In this document: in pieces, positions 40,058 through 49,406 of the stretch
Layout of the letters: each line of letters opens with the position of its first letter
Position numbering within the stretch: the first letter of the stretch is position 1
Assembly (NCBI GenBank): GCA_963809795.1
Contig: CAWELN010000006.1
Location: 434,001 to 498,000, forward strand
DNA from: DASUAS01 sp963809795
GTDB taxonomy: Bacteria > Actinomycetota > Acidimicrobiia > IMCC26256 > DASPTH01
Direction of reading: 5' to 3'
Length of the DNA: 64,000 nucleotides
Position numbers and translations under genes: made by a program
The notes under the pieces: generated by a model
Seen by the model: only the letters and a program-made list of their open reading frames with translations
Told to the model about the DNA's origin: nothing
Database searches by the model: none

Positions 40058-41121
40058 CCGCTCCGCATCGGGTCGTCCACTTCGGCACCGGCTTCGCCGG
40101 GGTCCACGCCCTGCGGGCGATCATCCGGCGGCCCGACCTCGAGCTCGCCGGCCTCGTCGTGCACAGCGATGCCAAGGCGGGGCGCGATGCCGGCGACCTC
40201 TGCGGCCTGGCGCCGACGGGGATCTTCGCCATCCAGGACATCGAGGAGGCGATCGCCCTCGACGCTGATGTCTTCAGCTACATGGCTTCGAGCCACGGCC
40301 GTCTGAAGGTCACGGTCGGTGAGCTGTGCCGCATCCTCGAGTCCGGCATGAACGTGGTCACGACGTCGGTCGGGGCGCTGATCCACCCGCGTACAGCCCG
40401 TCCCGACGTCCTGGCGCGCCTGGAGGAGTCCGGACGCCTCGGCGGCACCACGCTGTTCTCGACCGGCGCCGATCCCGGGTTCTTCAGCGACTACCTGCCT
40501 GTCATCCTGAGCGGGTGCTCGCAGCGGATCGACTCGGTCCGCGTGTACGAGCTCGCCGTCTACGAGTCGGGCCATCAGAGCGACGAGGTTGCGTTCGACA
40601 TCTTCGGATTCGGCAACCCGATGGAGTCGCGGCCGCACATCGTCGACGAGGCCGGCCTCATCGGCAACTGGGGCGGCGTCGTGTCGTCGATGGCCGAGCA
40701 ACTCGGACTGGAGCTCGACGGCATCGAGAGCAGTTACGAGCTGTTGCCCTCGGACGAGGGGTTCGAGTTCCAGGGCCGGCGCATCGAGGCCGGCACGATC
40801 GCCGCAATGCGCTTCGAGATCGTCGGCGTCGTCGGCGGGCAGCCGAAGGTGGCCGTCGAGCACGTGACCCGGACGAAGGCCGACCAGGCGCCCGAGTGGG
40901 CGCGGGCGAAGGCGTCCGACGCCTACCGGATCGTCATCGAGGGGTCACCGAGCGTCGACTGCGAGGTCCAGTTCCGTGAGGGCGATGACGTCCCCGCCGG
41001 CGCCTTCAACATCACCGCCATGCGGGCGATCAACGCCATTCCGCTGGTGTGCGAGGCCGAGCCCGGCGTCGTGTCGGTCTTCGACCTCCCGCCGATCACC
41101 GGGCGTGGCGGGGTCAGCTGA
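40054..41121 (+). CDS. Dihydrodipicolinate-reductase-like NAD(P)-binding protein, second paralogue
   Basis: This 355-residue protein starts at GTG 40054 in an overlap with the truncated regulator. RVVHFGTGFAGVHALRAIIR is the Rossmann start, then GRDAGDLCGLAPTGIFAIQD and ILESGMNVVTTSVGALIHPR, with the layout seen in the paralogue at 37445-38491. The C-terminal half carries VYELAVYESGHQSDEVAFDI and EHVTRTKADQAPEWARAKAS. Identity with the other copy is modest. It is probably an NAD(P)-dependent enzyme of the same pathway. The odd leader suggests it was placed behind another gene's start by rearrangement. Confidence 0.82.
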   Translation: MTAPHRVVHFGTGFAGVHALRAIIRRPDLELAGLVVHSDAKAGRDAGDLCGLAPTGIFAIQDIEEAIALDADVFSYMASSHGRLKVTVGELCRILESGMNVVTTSVGALIHPRTARPDVLARLEESGRLGGTTLFSTGADPGFFSDYLPVILSGCSQRIDSVRVYELAVYESGHQSDEVAFDIFGFGNPMESRPHIVDEAGLIGNWGGVVSSMAEQLGLELDGIESSYELLPSDEGFEFQGRRIEAGTIAAMRFEIVGVVGGQPKVAVEHVTRTKADQAPEWARAKASDAYRIVIEGSPSVDCEVQFREGDDVPAGAFNITAMRAINAIPLVCEAEPGVVSVFDLPPITGRGGVS

Positions 41122-41135
41122 GCGCCTTGTGTCGG

Positions 41136-42458
41136 TCAAGTGCCGGAGTTGAGGAAGCCCCGCTCCATCACAATCGCCAGGGTGTCCAGGAGCCGGCCCG
41201 TCGGTCGCTCGTCGCGCGTCCCACCAGGCTGGCCGGGCAGGCGCTCCAGCAGCCCGAGGACCATCAGGGCCGACGCGCCGAGATCGAGCGCGTAGGCGCG
41301 CTCGACGCGGGAGAGGAGCCGAGTGATGCCGGCGAGCGCAGAACCGATGGCCACGGTCGAGGTCTCCCGGACGGCGGGGTCGTCGACGACCTGCTCGAGC
41401 CACACCCGGAACACTCCCGAGTGGGTCTCGTGCAGCGCGAGGAAGTCCGCGAGCCAGGCGCGCAGCTCGCCGGAGGTGCCGACTCGTCCCAGCCGGTCGC
41501 TGAGCGCCCGGATGTTCTCTGCGCACTCGCGCGCCAGCGTCAGCAGGAGATCGAGCTTGCCGTCGAAGTACTTGTAGAACGTTCCCCGAGACCGGCCCGC
41601 CTCACGGACGATCTTGTTGACGCTGGTGTCGTGGTAGCCGCTCGTCGCCAAGAGGCGCGCGCCGGCATCGAGGAGGTCGCGCACCGTGGTGAATGCCTGG
41701 TCGCTCAGGCTGGCGAATCGCCCCGCACGTGGCTGCCAATCCGGCCTCGCCTCGAACACCGCAGCCGCCTGCGCCCAGTCGCGACCCAGGGTCATGCTGT
41801 GGCCGCGCACGGCGAGCAACGCCGACGGTGTTTCGGGAAACACGATCAGCTGGGCGACGACCGCCAGATTGTCGACCGCAGCATCGTCGGTGAGCCCGGT
41901 CGCACGAGTGTGCCGGTAGTAGTTGAACCGCTCGATCATCGACCACAGGGCGAGGGCGAGGTCCTCCGAGTCGACGCCGACGACGCCGCCTTGCACCAAC
42001 CGCTCCGAGAGCCTCGTGGTGTACGTCTCCAGGAAACGGCCGAGCATCGGGCGCAGCGGTCCGTCGGGCGTGTCGACGTTCGCCCACTGGACGAACAACG
42101 TGGCGTACTTCTCGTAGACCCAGGTGACCTCGCCCAACCACCAGTGGAGGTCGTCGAAGCCCTCGGCCGTCGGACCGAGTCGGCCGAGCCTGCGCATCAC
42201 CCGGAGCTGCGCCGATCCCGACTCCTCGACGAGCTCGCGGAAGAGCTCCTCCTTGCTCGCGAAGTACTGGTACAGCGTCGCCCGCGAGATGCCCACCGAG
42301 CGGGCGATGTCCTCGACGACCGTGCCGTGGAAACCGCGTTCGGCGAAGAGCTGGAGCGCCACGTCGACGATCTGCTGGCGTGTGCGGGCGCCCCGGACGC
42401 CCACCACCGGGCTGGCTGCGCCGTAGCTGGCCCGGCGGACTCGCTCGGGCTCAGCCAT
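41136..42458 (-). CDS. Double TetR-domain transcriptional regulator
   Basis: This 440-residue protein starts at ATG 42458 and contains two TetR modules. The first HTH lies near residues 26-75 (RTRQQIVDVALQLFAERGFH, VEDIARSVGISRATLYQYFA). The second is near residues 245-300 (VRDLLDAGARLLATSGYHDT, VNKIVREAGRSRGTFYKYFD). Each is followed by a helical ligand domain. A single TetR protein is about 200 residues, so this is a natural fusion of two. It could bind a two-fold operator as a monomer. Its stop converges with the reductase-like gene; the start faces an enoyl-CoA hydratase gene across 112 bp. Confidence 0.92.
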   Translation of the reverse strand: MAEPERVRRASYGAASPVVGVRGARTRQQIVDVALQLFAERGFHGTVVEDIARSVGISRATLYQYFASKEELFRELVEESGSAQLRVMRRLGRLGPTAEGFDDLHWWLGEVTWVYEKYATLFVQWANVDTPDGPLRPMLGRFLETYTTRLSERLVQGGVVGVDSEDLALALWSMIERFNYYRHTRATGLTDDAAVDNLAVVAQLIVFPETPSALLAVRGHSMTLGRDWAQAAAVFEARPDWQPRAGRFASLSDQAFTTVRDLLDAGARLLATSGYHDTSVNKIVREAGRSRGTFYKYFDGKLDLLLTLARECAENIRALSDRLGRVGTSGELRAWLADFLALHETHSGVFRVWLEQVVDDPAVRETSTVAIGSALAGITRLLSRVERAYALDLGASALMVLGLLERLPGQPGGTRDERPTGRLLDTLAIVMERGFLNSGT

Positions 42459-42570
42459 CACCGCACGATAGTGATCGCTTTCGGTTCGATGTCGCCATCG
42501 TCCAGGACGGGCACGTGCCTGCGGTGGACCGTACGGTGAGGCGCGAAGGTGTCGCGATCCAGGAGGACGC

Positions 42571-43374
42571 ATGACGGCGACAAGCCACGCCCGGCGTGAC
42601 GACAGCGACGGCGTCATCACGGTGACCTTCACGCGCGACGACAAGCGCAACGCGGTCAGCCTGGAGATGTTCGACGTGCTGCAGGCGGCGGTGCTCGACC
42701 TCGCCGACGATGACCGCCACCGGGTTCTGGTCGTCACCGCCGAGGGGCGGTACTTCACCGGCGGCCTCGACATGGCGGACCTTGTTGGCCCGCTCGGTGA
42801 GGGCACTGAGGGAGTCGTCCGCGGATCGAACATCCGACGTGAGTACCGCCTGAGGGCCCACCACGACCTCTTCGACGAGATGGAGCAGGTCGAGAAGCCG
42901 ATCGTGCTGGCAGCGCAGGGCCCGTGCTTCGGCGTTGGCGTCGAATTCGGCGTGTCGTGCGACTTCCGCCTCGCTTCGGATGCGACCACCTTCGCCCTTC
43001 CCGAGGTCGCGAAGCTCGGCGTGCTGCCCGGCTCGGGCGGCATCAGCCGCCTCACGCGGATCGTCGGCCCGCACTGGGCGCGGTGGCTGACGATGGCGGG
43101 CCAGGTCATCGATGCGGACCAGGCCGTCAACATCGGGCTCGTGCACGCGGTCTATCCGGCGTCGGAGTTTGCCGAACGGGTGCAGGCCTTCGCCCGACAC
43201 CTCGCAAGCCTGCCTCGTGAGGCCGTCGGGTTGGCGAAGGTCGCCATCGACGCCGCGGCGAGCATCGACCGTCGCACGGCGCGGGAGTTCGACCGGCTCG
43301 CCCAGAGCGCCTTGTACTCGTCGTCCGGGTTCACCGAGCGCGTCGACGCCTTCCTGTCGAAGAAGGACGGCTGA
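42571..43374 (+). CDS. Enoyl-CoA hydratase/isomerase
   Basis: This 267-residue protein starts at ATG 42571 after AGGAGGACGC. VITVTFTRDDKRNAVSLEMF and VVTAEGRYFTGGLDMADLVG form the first CoA/oxyanion-hole part; KPIVLAAQGPCFGVGVEFGV the second; FALPEVAKLGVLPGSGGISR contains the Glu corresponding to one of the usual catalytic pair. It should act in beta-oxidation of a catabolite. It is divergent from the double-TetR gene and likely under its control. Confidence 0.92.
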   Translation: MTATSHARRDDSDGVITVTFTRDDKRNAVSLEMFDVLQAAVLDLADDDRHRVLVVTAEGRYFTGGLDMADLVGPLGEGTEGVVRGSNIRREYRLRAHHDLFDEMEQVEKPIVLAAQGPCFGVGVEFGVSCDFRLASDATTFALPEVAKLGVLPGSGGISRLTRIVGPHWARWLTMAGQVIDADQAVNIGLVHAVYPASEFAERVQAFARHLASLPREAVGLAKVAIDAAASIDRRTAREFDRLAQSALYSSSGFTERVDAFLSKKDG

Positions 43375-43399
43375 GCGACAGGTCGGCGGAACGGGAGGC

Positions 43400-44566
43400 T
43401 CAGTTGCGAGGGAAGTTGAAGACCCGCCGGGTGTTGTCCTCGGCGATCTTGCGGGCCTCGCCGTCGGGGACGTTGGCGAGCATCTTCTCGAGGACGACCC
43501 GGCTGGAAGGCCAGTTGGAGTCGGAGTGGGGGTAGTCGCTCTCGAACATGATGTTGTCGACGCCGATGCGGTGCCGCTCGTCGATGCCGGTGTCGTCGGA
43601 GATGAAGCAGCCGAAGATGTGCTGGCGGAACAGGTCCGACGGCCGCACGTCGGGGTTGCAGCCCGTGTAGTGGCGGTGGCGCTCCCACGTGTAGTCGATG
43701 CGCTCGAGCAGCCACGGCATCCAGCCGATGCCGCCCTCGGAGAGGGCGAACTTCAGGCCCGGGAACTTGTGGAACACCGGTGAGAGCAGCAGCTCGGTCA
43801 TCGTGAACTGAGAGTTCGTCCCGAACAGGGCGATCGCGACGGCGAAGTTCGCGTCGGGTGCGACGTTCGGCGCGCCGCCGCTGCCGAAGTGGAGGCACAC
43901 CGGCAGGTCGGCGTCTTGTGCCGCGGCGAGGAGGTTGTCCCAGTGGTCGCTGTGCCACGACGGAAGGCCCGCGGCGTGCGGACTCTCGGTGAACGACACC
44001 GCCTTGGCTCCCTTCGCCGCCACCCGCTGCACCTCGGCGGTGCTCAGGTCGGCGTCCCAATAGGGCAGGATGGCCAGCGGGATCTGGCGCTCCGGGTACG
44101 CGGCGCCCCACTCGTCGATGGCGAAGTCGTTCCACGCCTGGACGCACGCATGCGCGAGTTCCTTGTCCGCCATGTCGAAGAACGTCGAGCCGGCGAACCC
44201 CGGCAGCGACGGGAAGCAGAGCTGGGCGTGGACGCCGTCCTGATCCATGTCCTTGATGCGCTCATCGATGTCGTAGCAACCGGGCCGCATCTCGTCGAAG
44301 CGCACCGGCTCGAGGCCGATCTCCTCCTTGGGCTTGCCGGCGACTGCGTTCAGCCCGATGGTGGGGTACCGGGTGCCGTCGATCTCCCACACCTGCTGGG
44401 TGCCGGTGTGGACGTTGCCGAGCGGGTCGACGGTCTCGCCGGTGACCTCGACGATCCTCGGGCCGCGGTCGCCGAACTTGGCCGGGAGGCGTCCCTTGAA
44501 GGCATCACGGTGCTCGACGACGTGGTCGTCGACCGAACAGATCTGGACGTCGGCAGGCAGTGGCAT
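43400..44566 (-). CDS. Metal-dependent amidohydrolase (Amidohydro_2 / decarboxylase type)
   Basis: This 388-residue protein starts at ATG 44566. The family start QICSVDDHVVEHRDAFKGRL carries the D-x-H metal-ligand variant. MDQDGVHAQLCFPSLPGFAG, HPD-free CLHFGSGGAPNVAPDANFAV and FALSEGGIGWMPWLLERIDY follow, and MFESDYPHSDSNWPSSRVVL carries the late Asp. Relatives are ACMSD/gamma-resorcylate-type decarboxylases and hydrolases. It is encoded opposite an enoyl-CoA hydratase gene (25 bp convergent gap). Resembles the gene at 57630-58820. Substrate unknown. Confidence 0.92.
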   Translation of the reverse strand: MPLPADVQICSVDDHVVEHRDAFKGRLPAKFGDRGPRIVEVTGETVDPLGNVHTGTQQVWEIDGTRYPTIGLNAVAGKPKEEIGLEPVRFDEMRPGCYDIDERIKDMDQDGVHAQLCFPSLPGFAGSTFFDMADKELAHACVQAWNDFAIDEWGAAYPERQIPLAILPYWDADLSTAEVQRVAAKGAKAVSFTESPHAAGLPSWHSDHWDNLLAAAQDADLPVCLHFGSGGAPNVAPDANFAVAIALFGTNSQFTMTELLLSPVFHKFPGLKFALSEGGIGWMPWLLERIDYTWERHRHYTGCNPDVRPSDLFRQHIFGCFISDDTGIDERHRIGVDNIMFESDYPHSDSNWPSSRVVLEKMLANVPDGEARKIAEDNTRRVFNFPRN

Positions 44567-44706
44567 ACGACTCAGTCAACCGGTTGACGACTTGCGCGCA
44601 TAGCCGCTCGGGCCACGTGAAATCAGACCGACACTCGCGATCCGGCCTTCCACGACCCCATGTGCCGGCCTCGCTCGAAGGTGCACGGTCGACGCCGGCC
44701 CGGCGC

Positions 44707-46083
44707 TCACGCCAGCTCCTGCCGCCAGTCCCGGGTCTCGATGATCTCCTTGACGCGTCGTAGGAACGCGGCGGCGTACGCGCCGTCGACGGCACGGTGG
44801 TCCCACGCCAGCGCCAGCAGGCCAGTCGGGCGTACGGCGATGGCATCGCCGCCGTCGGATTGTTCGATCACGACCGGGCGCTTCTTGACGCCGTCGGTCG
44901 AGAGGATGGCGATCTGCGGCTGGTTGATCACCGGGAACGTCATCGTCGTGCCGTACGACCCGACGTTGGTGATCGTGAACGTGCCCCCCGCGATGTCGTC
45001 GGGACCGAGCTGCTTCGATCGCGCCCGTGCGGCGAGGTCGGCGACCTCTCGGGCCAGCGCCCGCAACCGCTTCGCGTCGGCGTTGTGCACGACCGGCACC
45101 ATCAGGCCCTGGAACTCGAGGTCGACGGCGTAGCCGAGGTGCACGTCGCGGTGCACGATCAGCTCGTCGTGGCCGACCGACGCGTTGAGCTCCGGGAAGT
45201 CGCGCAGCGCGTCGACGACGGCGCGCGACACGAACGGCAAGTACGTCAGCGCCACACCCTCGTCGGTGCGAAACGCGTCCTTCTCGGCGAGCCGCACCCG
45301 CTCGACGTTGTGGTAGTCGACCTCCATCGCCGCCAGCGCGTGCGCCGACGTCGACTTCGACCCGACCATGTGCTCGGCGGTGCGCCGCCGGATGTTCGAG
45401 AACGGCACGACGGTGTCGCGCGGCCCCGACGCCACCGCCACGACGGGTGCGGGAGCCGGCGCGGGCGCGGCCGGTGCTGCGCCGGTGCGCTCGATGACGG
45501 CCTGGACATCCGCGCCCGTGATGCGACCGCCGGCGCCGGTGCCCTCGATCGTGGCGGGGTCGATGCCGTGCTCGCCGATCAGCCGCCGCACCACCGGCGA
45601 CAGCAGGCGGTGGTCGCCCGACGCGTCGTCGCCACGCCCGTCGGTGTCGCTGACCGGTGCCACCCGAGCCGACGCCGCTGCCTGCTCGGCGGGTGCGGCC
45701 ATGCTCGTTCCATCGGCGACCATGGTCGACGACCGCGCCTCGCTCGTCGGCTGCGGCGCTGGGATCGCCTCCGGCGATGTCGACACCTGCGGCGGCGGGG
45801 CCGGCTCCAGGGCTCGTGCCGGTGCCGGCTCGGTAGCAGGGACGGACCCGGCATCGCCGATGCGGGCCAGCACCGTTCCGACGTCGACGGTGTCACCCTG
45901 CTGCACCAGGATCTCGCTCAACAACCCGGCCGCCGGCGACGGCACCTCGGAGTCGACCTTGTCAGTCGAGACCTCGAAGAGGAGCTCGTTCTCGGCCACC
46001 TGGTCGCCCACGTGCTTGAACCAGCGGGTGATGGTCCCCTCGGTGACGGTCTCACCGAGCTGGGGCATCGTGATCTCTGCCAT
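44707..46083 (-). CDS. Dihydrolipoamide acyltransferase E2 of a 2-oxoacid dehydrogenase complex
   Basis: This 458-residue protein starts at ATG 46083. Residues 1-75 form a lipoyl domain (MAEITMPQLGETVTEGTITR; the lipoylated Lys lies in STDKVDSEVPS). A long Pro/Ala linker follows, then a subunit-binding domain near 160-200 (LLSPVVRRLIGEHGIDPATI, GAGGRITGADVQAVI). The catalytic domain ends with LAWDHRAVDGAYAAAFLRRV, the HxxxDG active site. It is a single-lipoyl E2, possibly for pyruvate or branched-chain 2-oxoacids. It lies 101 bp downstream of the E1 gene on the same strand; an E3 gene is not nearby. Confidence 0.93.
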   Translation of the reverse strand: MAEITMPQLGETVTEGTITRWFKHVGDQVAENELLFEVSTDKVDSEVPSPAAGLLSEILVQQGDTVDVGTVLARIGDAGSVPATEPAPARALEPAPPPQVSTSPEAIPAPQPTSEARSSTMVADGTSMAAPAEQAAASARVAPVSDTDGRGDDASGDHRLLSPVVRRLIGEHGIDPATIEGTGAGGRITGADVQAVIERTGAAPAAPAPAPAPVVAVASGPRDTVVPFSNIRRRTAEHMVGSKSTSAHALAAMEVDYHNVERVRLAEKDAFRTDEGVALTYLPFVSRAVVDALRDFPELNASVGHDELIVHRDVHLGYAVDLEFQGLMVPVVHNADAKRLRALAREVADLAARARSKQLGPDDIAGGTFTITNVGSYGTTMTFPVINQPQIAILSTDGVKKRPVVIEQSDGGDAIAVRPTGLLALAWDHRAVDGAYAAAFLRRVKEIIETRDWRQELA

Positions 46084-46184
46084 CGGGAGTGGCGGTCCTT
46101 CCTGGATGAGCGCCGACGTCAACGCTTCGTCAGCAGCATGGCGCCGGCGAACGGGCGTCAGCGCTCGCCGTCGGCGCTGCGGGC

Positions 46185-48543
46185 TCAGCTGGTGATGACG
46201 AGCGCCGCGTTCACGATCTGTTCGGGGAGGAGGTCGAAGCACCCATAGAGATCGCTGATCGAGCCCGATTGGCCGAACTCATCGACGCCGACGGGGAGGG
46301 ACCGGGTGCCGAAGACGCTGCCGAGCCAGGCGAGCGCGTGGCTGGCGGCGTCGTGGATGGTCACGATCGGCAGGCGTCGCTCATGCGGCTCGATGAGGCG
46401 CGCGAGGTGGAACGTCGGCGCGGCAGTGCGGGCGCCGCGGCTGGCGCTTTGCAGCGTCCCCCTCCACTGCCGATACAGACGGCTCGGACTCGTGAGGTCC
46501 ACGACGATCGAGGGCAACCCCTCGGCCTCGAGCAGGCTCGCGGCGGCGAGTACCTCCGGTACGACGGGCCCGCACGTGGCGAGCACGACCTCCGGCGGCC
46601 TGGCGCCGCTCTCCCGCAGGCGGTACCCGCCGGCGATGACGTCACCGCGCAGGTCGTCCGCCGCCTCGTCGCGCCATCACCTCCGCGAACGGCGCCTGGT
46701 CGATCGGTCTCGTGGACAGCCGCAGATACAAGCTTTCCTGGGCGGGACCCGAGAGGCGCGCGAGGCCGTCGCACAGGAGCCAGTCCAACGCCTGCGCGTA
46801 GCACGGCTCTGCGTACGTGAGGTCGGGGAGCTCGAGCCCGATCGAAGGCGTGATCGCGCTCTGGTGGGCGCCGCCCTCGGGGGCGAGCGTCACGCCCGCC
46901 GGAGTACCGGCGAGCACGAAGCGTGCCCCGTTGTAGAGCGCGTAGATGAGGGCATCGAGCCCTCGGCACACGAACGTGTCGTACACGGTGCCGATGGGCA
47001 GGAGGTGCTGGCCGTGGAGCTCCTGGCCCAGCCCGAGCGCGTGCAGCAGCAGGAAGAGGTTCATCTCGCTGATGCCGAGCTCGATGTGGTGACCGGCCGG
47101 CGTCTGCTTCCAGCGCAGGAGGCGGCCGTCACCGAGGAAGTCGGGTTGCTCGTCGGGATGGAACACGCCGACCTTGTTGATCCAGCCGCCGAGGTTCGTG
47201 CTCACGCTGACGTCGGGGGAGGTCGTGACGAGCCGCGACCGGACGTCGGGCTGGTCCGCCAACCGCAGCAGCAGCCGCCCGAACGCCTCCTGCGAGCTGA
47301 CGGGCTTCGACGACGCTGACGATCCGAGGACGGAGATCGGGACGTTCACCACCGGCCGCGCCGTCGGAGCGGGTCGTTGCAGCAGCTGCCCGACGGCGGA
47401 GCAGAGCGATCCGGCACTCGTGTCGGGTGCGAAGCGGTCCCACTCCGATTCGGGCGTGAGCCCCAGTGACCGTCTGAGGTCGTCGATGGCGCCGCGTGGC
47501 AACAGCGCGGCGTGGTTGAGCGGGTCGCCGGCGACGGGCAGGCCCCATCCCTTGACGGTGTAGGCGAACACGACGCTCGGCCGGTCGGTGACCTCGTCGC
47601 AACGTCGGTAGCAGCGGATGAGCTCGGCGAGATCGTGACCGGCGAGGTCCTGCACGAGGGGGGCGAGGTCGTCGTCGCCGTACTCGTCCACGAGTGCAGC
47701 GAGCGTCGTGCTCGCCCCCAGGAGGAACCGCTCGCGCAGCTCGGGGCCCGTCAGACCGAACAGGGATTGGTACTGCTCGTTCGACATGCCGTCGACGTGC
47801 CGGCGGAGCTCGTCACCACCCGGCTTCTCGAACGCGGCCTGCAGCTTCGAGCCGTACTTCGCCTCGACGACGTGCCACCCCGCCGCGGCGAAGTGGTTCA
47901 TCAGCTTCTTGATCTTCTGGTCAGGGACGACCCGGTCGAGGCTCTGGCGGTTGGTGTCGATGACCCACATCACGTTGCCGAGCCCTTGGAGAGCCGGGTC
48001 TGCGATCGCTTCCCACACGTTGCCTTCGTCCATCTCGGCGTCGCCGGCGAGGGCGATGAAGCGCGGCGGACGCTCGCGCGGCGCGCCGAAGTGCGCGTTG
48101 ACGTAGCGCCGGGCCGCGGCCGCGAACAACGGCGCCACGACGCCGAGCCCGACGGAGCCGAGGGAGAAGTCGTGGACGTCGGGGTCCTTCGTTCGGCTCG
48201 GGTACGCCTGGAGCCCACCGAGTTCCCGGAGGCGCGTGAGGTACGAGCCGTCGAGGGCGCCGATGAGGTAGTTCAGCGAGTGCAGGACGGGCGACGCGTG
48301 CGGTTTCGCCGCCACCTTGTCGTCGGGTCCCAGATGACCGAACCAGAGGGAGGTCATGATCCCGACGATCGACGCCGACGACGCTTGGTGGCCGCCGACC
48401 TTCACCTCTCCCGACGGTCGGTCGTTGTTCGCGTGGTCGACCATCCGCACCGCCAGCCACAACACCCGCCGCTGGATCTCCTCCAGCGCGTCGAGGTCGA
48501 GGCCGACGTCGTGTGCCGGCTGCGAGTGAGAGAGGACCGTCAC
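46185..48543 (-). CDS. aceE: Pyruvate dehydrogenase E1 (AceE-like, homodimeric type), one extra base near 46670
   Basis: From GTG 48543 the first 630 codons show the AceE pattern: ANNDRPSGEVKVGGHQASSA, GLQAYPSRTKDPDVHDFSLG, FIALAGDAEMDEGNVWEAIA and NVMWVIDTNRQSLDRVVPDQ (thiamine diphosphate site). Later LGISEMNLFLLLHALGLGQE and TYAEPCYAQALDWLLC belong to the C-terminal half. At 46669-46672 a +1 shift breaks the frame; the next frame goes on EAADDLRGDVIAGGYRLRES, VVLATCGPVVPEVLAAASLL and ends at 46185. Together they give about 785 residues, shorter than Escherichia coli AceE (about 890). The E1 and E2 genes form a unit behind a PEP-mutase family gene. Confidence 0.82.
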
Positions 48544-49406
48544 CGCGGCGTGTAGCGCTGCTCGAGCGCGTAGTGCCGATCGAGATCGACCGTCGCGGTG
48601 AAGTCGTCGAACTCGGCCACGAGCTCGAGGTGCTCTCGCAATGACCCCTCGCGCCGCAACACGCCGTACGCCTCGGTCATCGCCCGATGGGCGGCGAGAA
48701 TCCCAGTGAGCGGCGTGACGATGAGGTCGAACCCGAGCTCGTGCAGCTCCTCGGGGCTGCGGAGCGGCGTGCGCCCACCCTCGATCATGTTGGCGACGCG
48801 GATGCAGCCCGGCGTTGCCGCCGCGATCACCTCCAGCTCCTCCAGCGACTCCGGCGCCTCGACGAAGATGGCATCGACGCCGAGCTCGGCGGCCGCCTGC
48901 GCGCGTGCGCAGGCCTCGTCGAGGTCGACCGCGGCGCGGGCGTCAGTGCGGGCGACGACGAAGAGCTCGTCGCGCACGTCGACCGCGGCTCGCAGCTTGG
49001 CCAACCAGTCGTCCCGCGGCACGACCTGCTTGCCGGCCATGTGCCCGCACCGCTTCGGCCACACCTGGTCCTCGAGGAAGATGCCGGCGGCGCCGGCGTC
49101 CTCGTAGAGCTGGATCGTGCGGATGGTGTTGAGCGCGTTGCCGTAGCCGGTGTCGCCGTCGACGATCACGTTGCTGTCGGGGACGGCGTGGCAGACGCGC
49201 CTGGCGGCGTCGGCCATCTCGGTCTGTGTCATGTAACCGAAGTCCGGCACGCCGAGGACGCTCGCCGAAGCGGCGAAGCCGGACAGGAACATGTCGGTGT
49301 GGCCCGCCTCGCGCGCCACCAGCGCGGAAAGGCAGTCGAACACGCCCGCCAGAACGACGCTCTCGCCTCGAGCGAGGCGACCCCGGAGCTCGGTCGCGGC
49401 GCTCAT
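48540..49406 (-). CDS. PEP mutase / isocitrate lyase family enzyme
   Basis: This 288-residue protein starts at ATG 49406. GVFDCLSALVAREAGHTDMF, VIVDGDTGYGNALNTIRTIQ (metal-binding Asp) and IFLEDQVWPKRCGHMAGKQV are the family core; KRCGH matches the catalytic K-[KR]-C-G-H of methylisocitrate/isocitrate lyases. It most likely cleaves or decarboxylates a 2-methylmalate, methylisocitrate or oxaloacetate-like acid. It overlaps the LLM gene start (ATGA) and the E1 gene (GTGA), so all three are coupled. Feeding of its pyruvate-type product into the E1/E2 complex is an attractive inference. Confidence 0.9.
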   Translation of the reverse strand: MSAATELRGRLARGESVVLAGVFDCLSALVAREAGHTDMFLSGFAASASVLGVPDFGYMTQTEMADAARRVCHAVPDSNVIVDGDTGYGNALNTIRTIQLYEDAGAAGIFLEDQVWPKRCGHMAGKQVVPRDDWLAKLRAAVDVRDELFVVARTDARAAVDLDEACARAQAAAELGVDAIFVEAPESLEELEVIAAATPGCIRVANMIEGGRTPLRSPEELHELGFDLIVTPLTGILAAHRAMTEAYGVLRREGSLREHLELVAEFDDFTATVDLDRHYALEQRYTPR

